Assembly: GCA_902728285.1 (NCBI GenBank) | Contig: CACVBU010000198.1 | Location: 124,001 to 188,000 of the forward strand | DNA length: 64,000 nucleotides | Source of the DNA: Clytia hemisphaerica | Taxonomy: Eukaryota > Cnidaria > Hydrozoa > Leptothecata > Clytiidae | Direction: 5' to 3' | Shown: piece by piece, positions 62,201-64,000 of the stretch | How positions within the stretch are numbered: position 1 is the stretch's first letter | How the letters are laid out: every line of letters begins with the position of its first letter | Notes under the pieces: generated by a model | What the model saw: only the letters and a program-made list of their open reading frames with translations | The model's database searches: none | What the model was told of the DNA's origin: nothing | Position numbers and translations under genes: made by a program

Positions 62201-63187
62201 TGGGAAATCATCGAGTGACAACATTGATAGTTTGCGATTTTATTACTTTTTTCTTTAAGAAAAAGGTTTCAATATTGATGGCTATATATCGCTATTCAAG
62301 CAATTTTTTTGTGTTCATTACAATCAACTAAACCGCAATGCCTCAATTACTTCAGGAAAGTCCCTCCAATTAAGGTCAAGTTGAGAATCTTGTGGGAAAT
62401 GAATTTTTCAGTTATTCGAAGTAAATTCTTATCCCCCTTGGAGCTTCGAATAACCAGGAGTTTACTGTAGTTAGTTTTTTGATGTTCTGTTTATATTTTC
62501 AGGTTTAATTGTCTTCCTTTTCTTACGCTCCGAAACTATATAGCTTATTCTTCTACGCAATTGTCAGTTCTTCTTTAACTATAGCCTATACTAGACGTCA
62601 CCCGCGTTTTTTTTACGCAATTAACGTCTATTCCACTTTGCGACTTTTTCGAATGTTTTGAGCCCGGGTTTTCGGGCTCTAAACATTCCATTTTTTGACG
62701 TCACTTTTAACTTTCGAAGCTCCTGCAGTAGTAAAATAATCGAATTTGCGTCAAAACACTTGAAAGGCTTCTATTTTTCGAAAATCGTCAAAGTGGAACT
62801 CACTAAGAAACGAGATGAAAAATTCCGGTTTTTAGTGAGGTGCTCGCTACTTTAACTATTGTTTTGTCTTTTCATCATAGGTTTTGGTCTCGTCTTTTTC
62901 TCTATCCACAAATCGTGTTATTTTCAACTGGCTTTATCGCGCGAACGATGTTACCTGAAGCTAACTTCTATTTTTTGTTTAACGTCATGCTGTGGTCTCT
63001 GATGTGTCTTAACGTGTGGTGGTTTCATTTCATTCTTGCGCTGGTGTATCGTATTGCAACTGGTCAAACTAAAGGCGTTGAAGATACAAGAGAATATGTC
63101 TCGGAAAAAGAAAACGGTGCAGCACACCATGTTAAGAATGGAGATGCAACCAATGGCTCTGCTAACAAAAAGCAGAAAGCAAGGTAA
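50232..63187 (+). CDS. CERS1: Ceramide synthase, CERS1-like, five exons
   Basis: Ceramide synthases are multi-pass ER enzymes that join an acyl-CoA to a sphingoid base. Exons: 50232-50480, 50907-51066, 51402-51582, 53003-53158, 62881-63187. Phases agree at every junction; 350 residues, stop TAA, a normal length. The TLC/Lag1 core is intact: SIYATLFVDAWKKDS (162-176), LIHH (180-183) and YLHDVADIFLESSK (207-220), with His182, His183, His209, Asp210 and Asp213 as the expected catalytic or conserved residues. Exon 5 opens with FWSRLFLYP and keeps LNVWWFHFI and LTGQ-like ATGQTKGVEDTREY. There is no Hox-like domain, and HSIYAT plus WKKDS resemble the CERS1 branch more than CERS2-6. The C-terminal tail is basic (NKKQKAR). 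Intron 4 is 9.7 kb because of nested transposons. A splice acceptor 6 bp before the ATG hints at a 5' UTR intron. Confidence 0.93.
53377..53545. repeat. Imperfect foldback in CERS1 intron 4
   Basis: AATTACTGTTTGTCCGAGTT on the left and a roughly 75% matching complement on the right, around ATTGTGGGATTGAATTTCGG, form arms of about 40 bp. Decayed MITE; no coding. Confidence 0.4.
53558..54042. mobile_element. G-run MITE with TIR GCAGGGGG...TAAAATCTCAGACATA
   Basis: Both ends carry a G-run (C-run on the right) followed by TAGTAAAATCTCAGACATA and its complement, about 38 bp in all. The inside has several copies of a GGGTAGTAAAA phrase in both orientations. It is non-coding and lies in CERS1 intron 4. 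The insert in the BEL element (58805-59360) shares the layout and a related interior vocabulary (CCACCACGGTAGTAA). Confidence 0.8.
54419..54737 (+). repeat. BEL 5' LTR
   Basis: 319 bp, TG...CA ends, identical by eye to the 3' LTR. It contains a GGCACGCGCCGTAAGCGC patch and CACGTGAC. Promoter and polyadenylation elements are expected here but not resolved. Confidence 0.93.
54738..54755 (+). promoter_or_regulatory. BEL primer-binding site candidate
   Basis: TGGCGCAACAGCAGC starts directly after the 5' LTR. TGG at this spot pairs with the CCA end of a primer tRNA; the tRNA species was not identified. Confidence 0.55.
55648..57211 (+). pseudogene. BEL gag and protease start, frame-broken
   Basis: An ATG at 55648 opens a gag with a coiled N-terminal part and the gag signature LPKIELPTFKGDPLKWQGFW (56003-56062). 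The frame breaks near 56383 and again around 56540-56570. Downstream, three CCHC-type zinc knuckles are readable in the third frame: CVFC...H...C, CFVC...H...C and CNRC...H...C, between 56628 and 56815. The aspartic protease motif LLFDTGSQRSYI is at 57055-57090 and the frame ends at 57211, where the next frame takes over. Confidence 0.85.
57208..61687 (+). pseudogene. BEL pol: RT, RNase H and integrase, frame-broken
   Basis: The RT shows IRPVFDASCSVNG, GILADIKQAFLNISI (motif A), FGLTSSPFLLNGTI (motif B) and LYVDDITTGT (motif C, YVDD). The frame shifts near 58465; SLAASIFDPLGILTPI follows. A MITE replaces contiguity at 58805-59360, after which RNase H resumes (LHGFCDSSE, CWSDSKVALCWI, IPGKDNPADIPTRM) in the same frame. 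A further shift near 60095 leads into integrase: HHCC zinc finger (H near 60434, CVVC near 60538), then catalytic D, D, E in AMDFAGPL, VISDNAKTF and WWGGFYERL. The stop is at 61685-61687. Confidence 0.88.
58805..59360. mobile_element. G-run MITE inserted in BEL pol
   Basis: The left end GGGGTCTTGCAGTTACTCC and the right end, the complement of GGGGGGTCATGCAGTTA, are inverted. The interior is AT-rich and non-coding with repeats of AGTTACTCC and GGTGGTGT. BEL coding stops before it and resumes after it with no missing domain, so it is an insertion. The exact target duplication is masked by the G/C run. Confidence 0.8.
61727..62045 (+). repeat. BEL 3' LTR
   Basis: 319 bp, identical by eye to the 5' LTR, beginning 39 bp after the pol stop. 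The polypurine tract before it is weak (TGAGGA). Confidence 0.93.
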
Positions 63188-64000
63188 GAGTGGATGATTT
63201 TGGATTGGTAAATTTTTCGAAATTATCTTACTTTTACTTTCAAATCTGGTGTTTGTCTGAAAATCTTGCGGATCACACGTTTTGGTTTAGAAAGAAAGAA
63301 GTGGCTTGTTCCCATCCATCCACGGGATATATCTCCAGCTGCATTCGGGGCACTAAACTAAATGGATGGAACTTGTGTGATATGGTTTGGTGGTTTAGCT
63401 TAAACCCTCCCTTTCTAAGGTGCTGTGGCCTTCTTGTAGAAACCGCAGAAAGAGGATAGAAAAATTTCGTCAGGAATGGGATGTCAAGAGAAAGAGGGAT
63501 GCCTTTTGGATGTGGTTCCCCTTCGAAGCGGGGATCGACAAAGGCTTTTGGTTATTTTATAATTTTCGATACTTTTTCACGTTCAAAAGGAATTTTGCAT
63601 AATAAATTGGGAGTACTAAACATCGACCAGAAATGGCGACCACGACCAGCGACCACGACCGGCGACTAGATAAATTTGAATTATTGAGTTTATCTGCTCT
63701 CTCCACCGTAGAGAATGTTAAATCAAGTCCTCAGAATACTAAAAAGTGACCTTTGAAGTAACCAGTCATTTTCTTGACAAAGTAGTGACTTTATTTGACA
63801 AAAATATTGACAGGGTCATTAAGTATGATGTTTGTAAGCTTTGTTACACCAAAAACTTAAATTATGCTGAATGAGATGCTTTTAGTATGCATAGATAGAA
63901 CTTGTCAGTAGGAAAAAATTGGGAAGGCCAGTTTTAGAGATATGAATCTAATCAATTATTCTATTGTTTTTATGCTGACAAAATGACTAATTTCGACAGA
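63188..64000 (+). other. CERS1 3' UTR and flank
   Basis: A candidate poly(A) signal AATAAA is at 63601-63606, 414 bp after the CERS1 stop. Open stretches here (63190-63669) do not look like conserved protein. Nothing else was seen up to the window end. Confidence 0.5.
63601..63606 (+). promoter_or_regulatory. Candidate poly(A) signal of CERS1
   Basis: First AATAAA hexamer seen after the CERS1 stop. It is followed about 40 bp later by repeated GCGACCACGACC words, not a clear GT-rich element, so cleavage here is only likely. Confidence 0.45.

Larger units (their letters stand above)
54296..62467. mobile_element. pogo/Tigger-like MITE split by a BEL element
   Basis: The left end CAGCAGACTCACGGTTATTC (54296) and the right end, the complement of CAGTAAACTCCTGGTTATTC (ending 62467), are inverted copies. 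Both are flanked by TA (54294-54295 and 62468-62469). CAGTA...GGTTATTCGAA is the style of pogo/Tigger termini. The inside is rich in TTATTCGAA words. Removing the BEL insertion leaves about 540 bp with no transposase frame, hence non-autonomous. Confidence 0.75.

Overview
The window is AT-rich, intron-rich DNA from an invertebrate animal. Short exons with GT/AG borders, animal-type genes, BEL/Pao, Penelope-like and CR1/Jockey-like retroelements, and dozens of foldback/MITE elements rule out bacteria. The lineage cannot be fixed from the sequence; a cnidarian, a sponge or another soft-bodied invertebrate are all possible. No tRNA, rRNA or CRISPR was found.

Three host genes, all on the + strand, can be rebuilt exon by exon. 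(1) 8914-18192 is the 3' half of POLE2, the B subunit of DNA polymerase epsilon: seven exons, the upstream ones not found. (2) 23295-33042 is a complete nine-exon LIV-1-type ZIP zinc transporter of 703 residues, closest in feel to SLC39A12/SLC39A4. (3) 50232-63187 is a complete five-exon ceramide synthase of 350 residues that resembles CERS1. The exon phases of each model agree at every junction. The three genes are functionally unrelated and look like ordinary neighbours, not an operon.

Mobile and repetitive DNA fills almost everything else. 1-8900 holds a TA-flanked MITE, a 5'-truncated Penelope-like element with an 18-bp target duplication, a nearly perfect TTAA-flanked palindrome and a 1.1-kb repeat that ends 28 bp before a POLE2 exon. 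The 6.6-kb POLE2 intron holds a second copy of that repeat, three foldbacks and a tetranucleotide microsatellite. 20291-23070, just upstream of the ZIP start, is a 2.8-kb foldback-type element: about 45-bp terminal inverted repeats enclose two 8-bp-unit arrays in mirrored order. 33-46 kb is intergenic. It has a 19-bp minisatellite, TTCGA-rich foldbacks, a nearly intact minus-strand Penelope-like element with GIY-YIG at the N terminus (Naiad-like layout), and a CR1/Jockey-type LINE whose endonuclease region is split by a MITE at a TA.

The last CERS1 intron (9.7 kb) carries nested insertions: a pogo/Tigger-like MITE is split by a BEL/Pao LTR retrotransposon, which itself contains a G-run MITE. 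The two 319-bp LTRs are identical by eye and flanked by a CCAGG duplication, yet the coding region has about five frame breaks. The points most worth following are the tandem-repeat foldback upstream of the zinc transporter, the young but coding-dead BEL copy, and the pairing of two Penelope-like lineages with opposite domain order.
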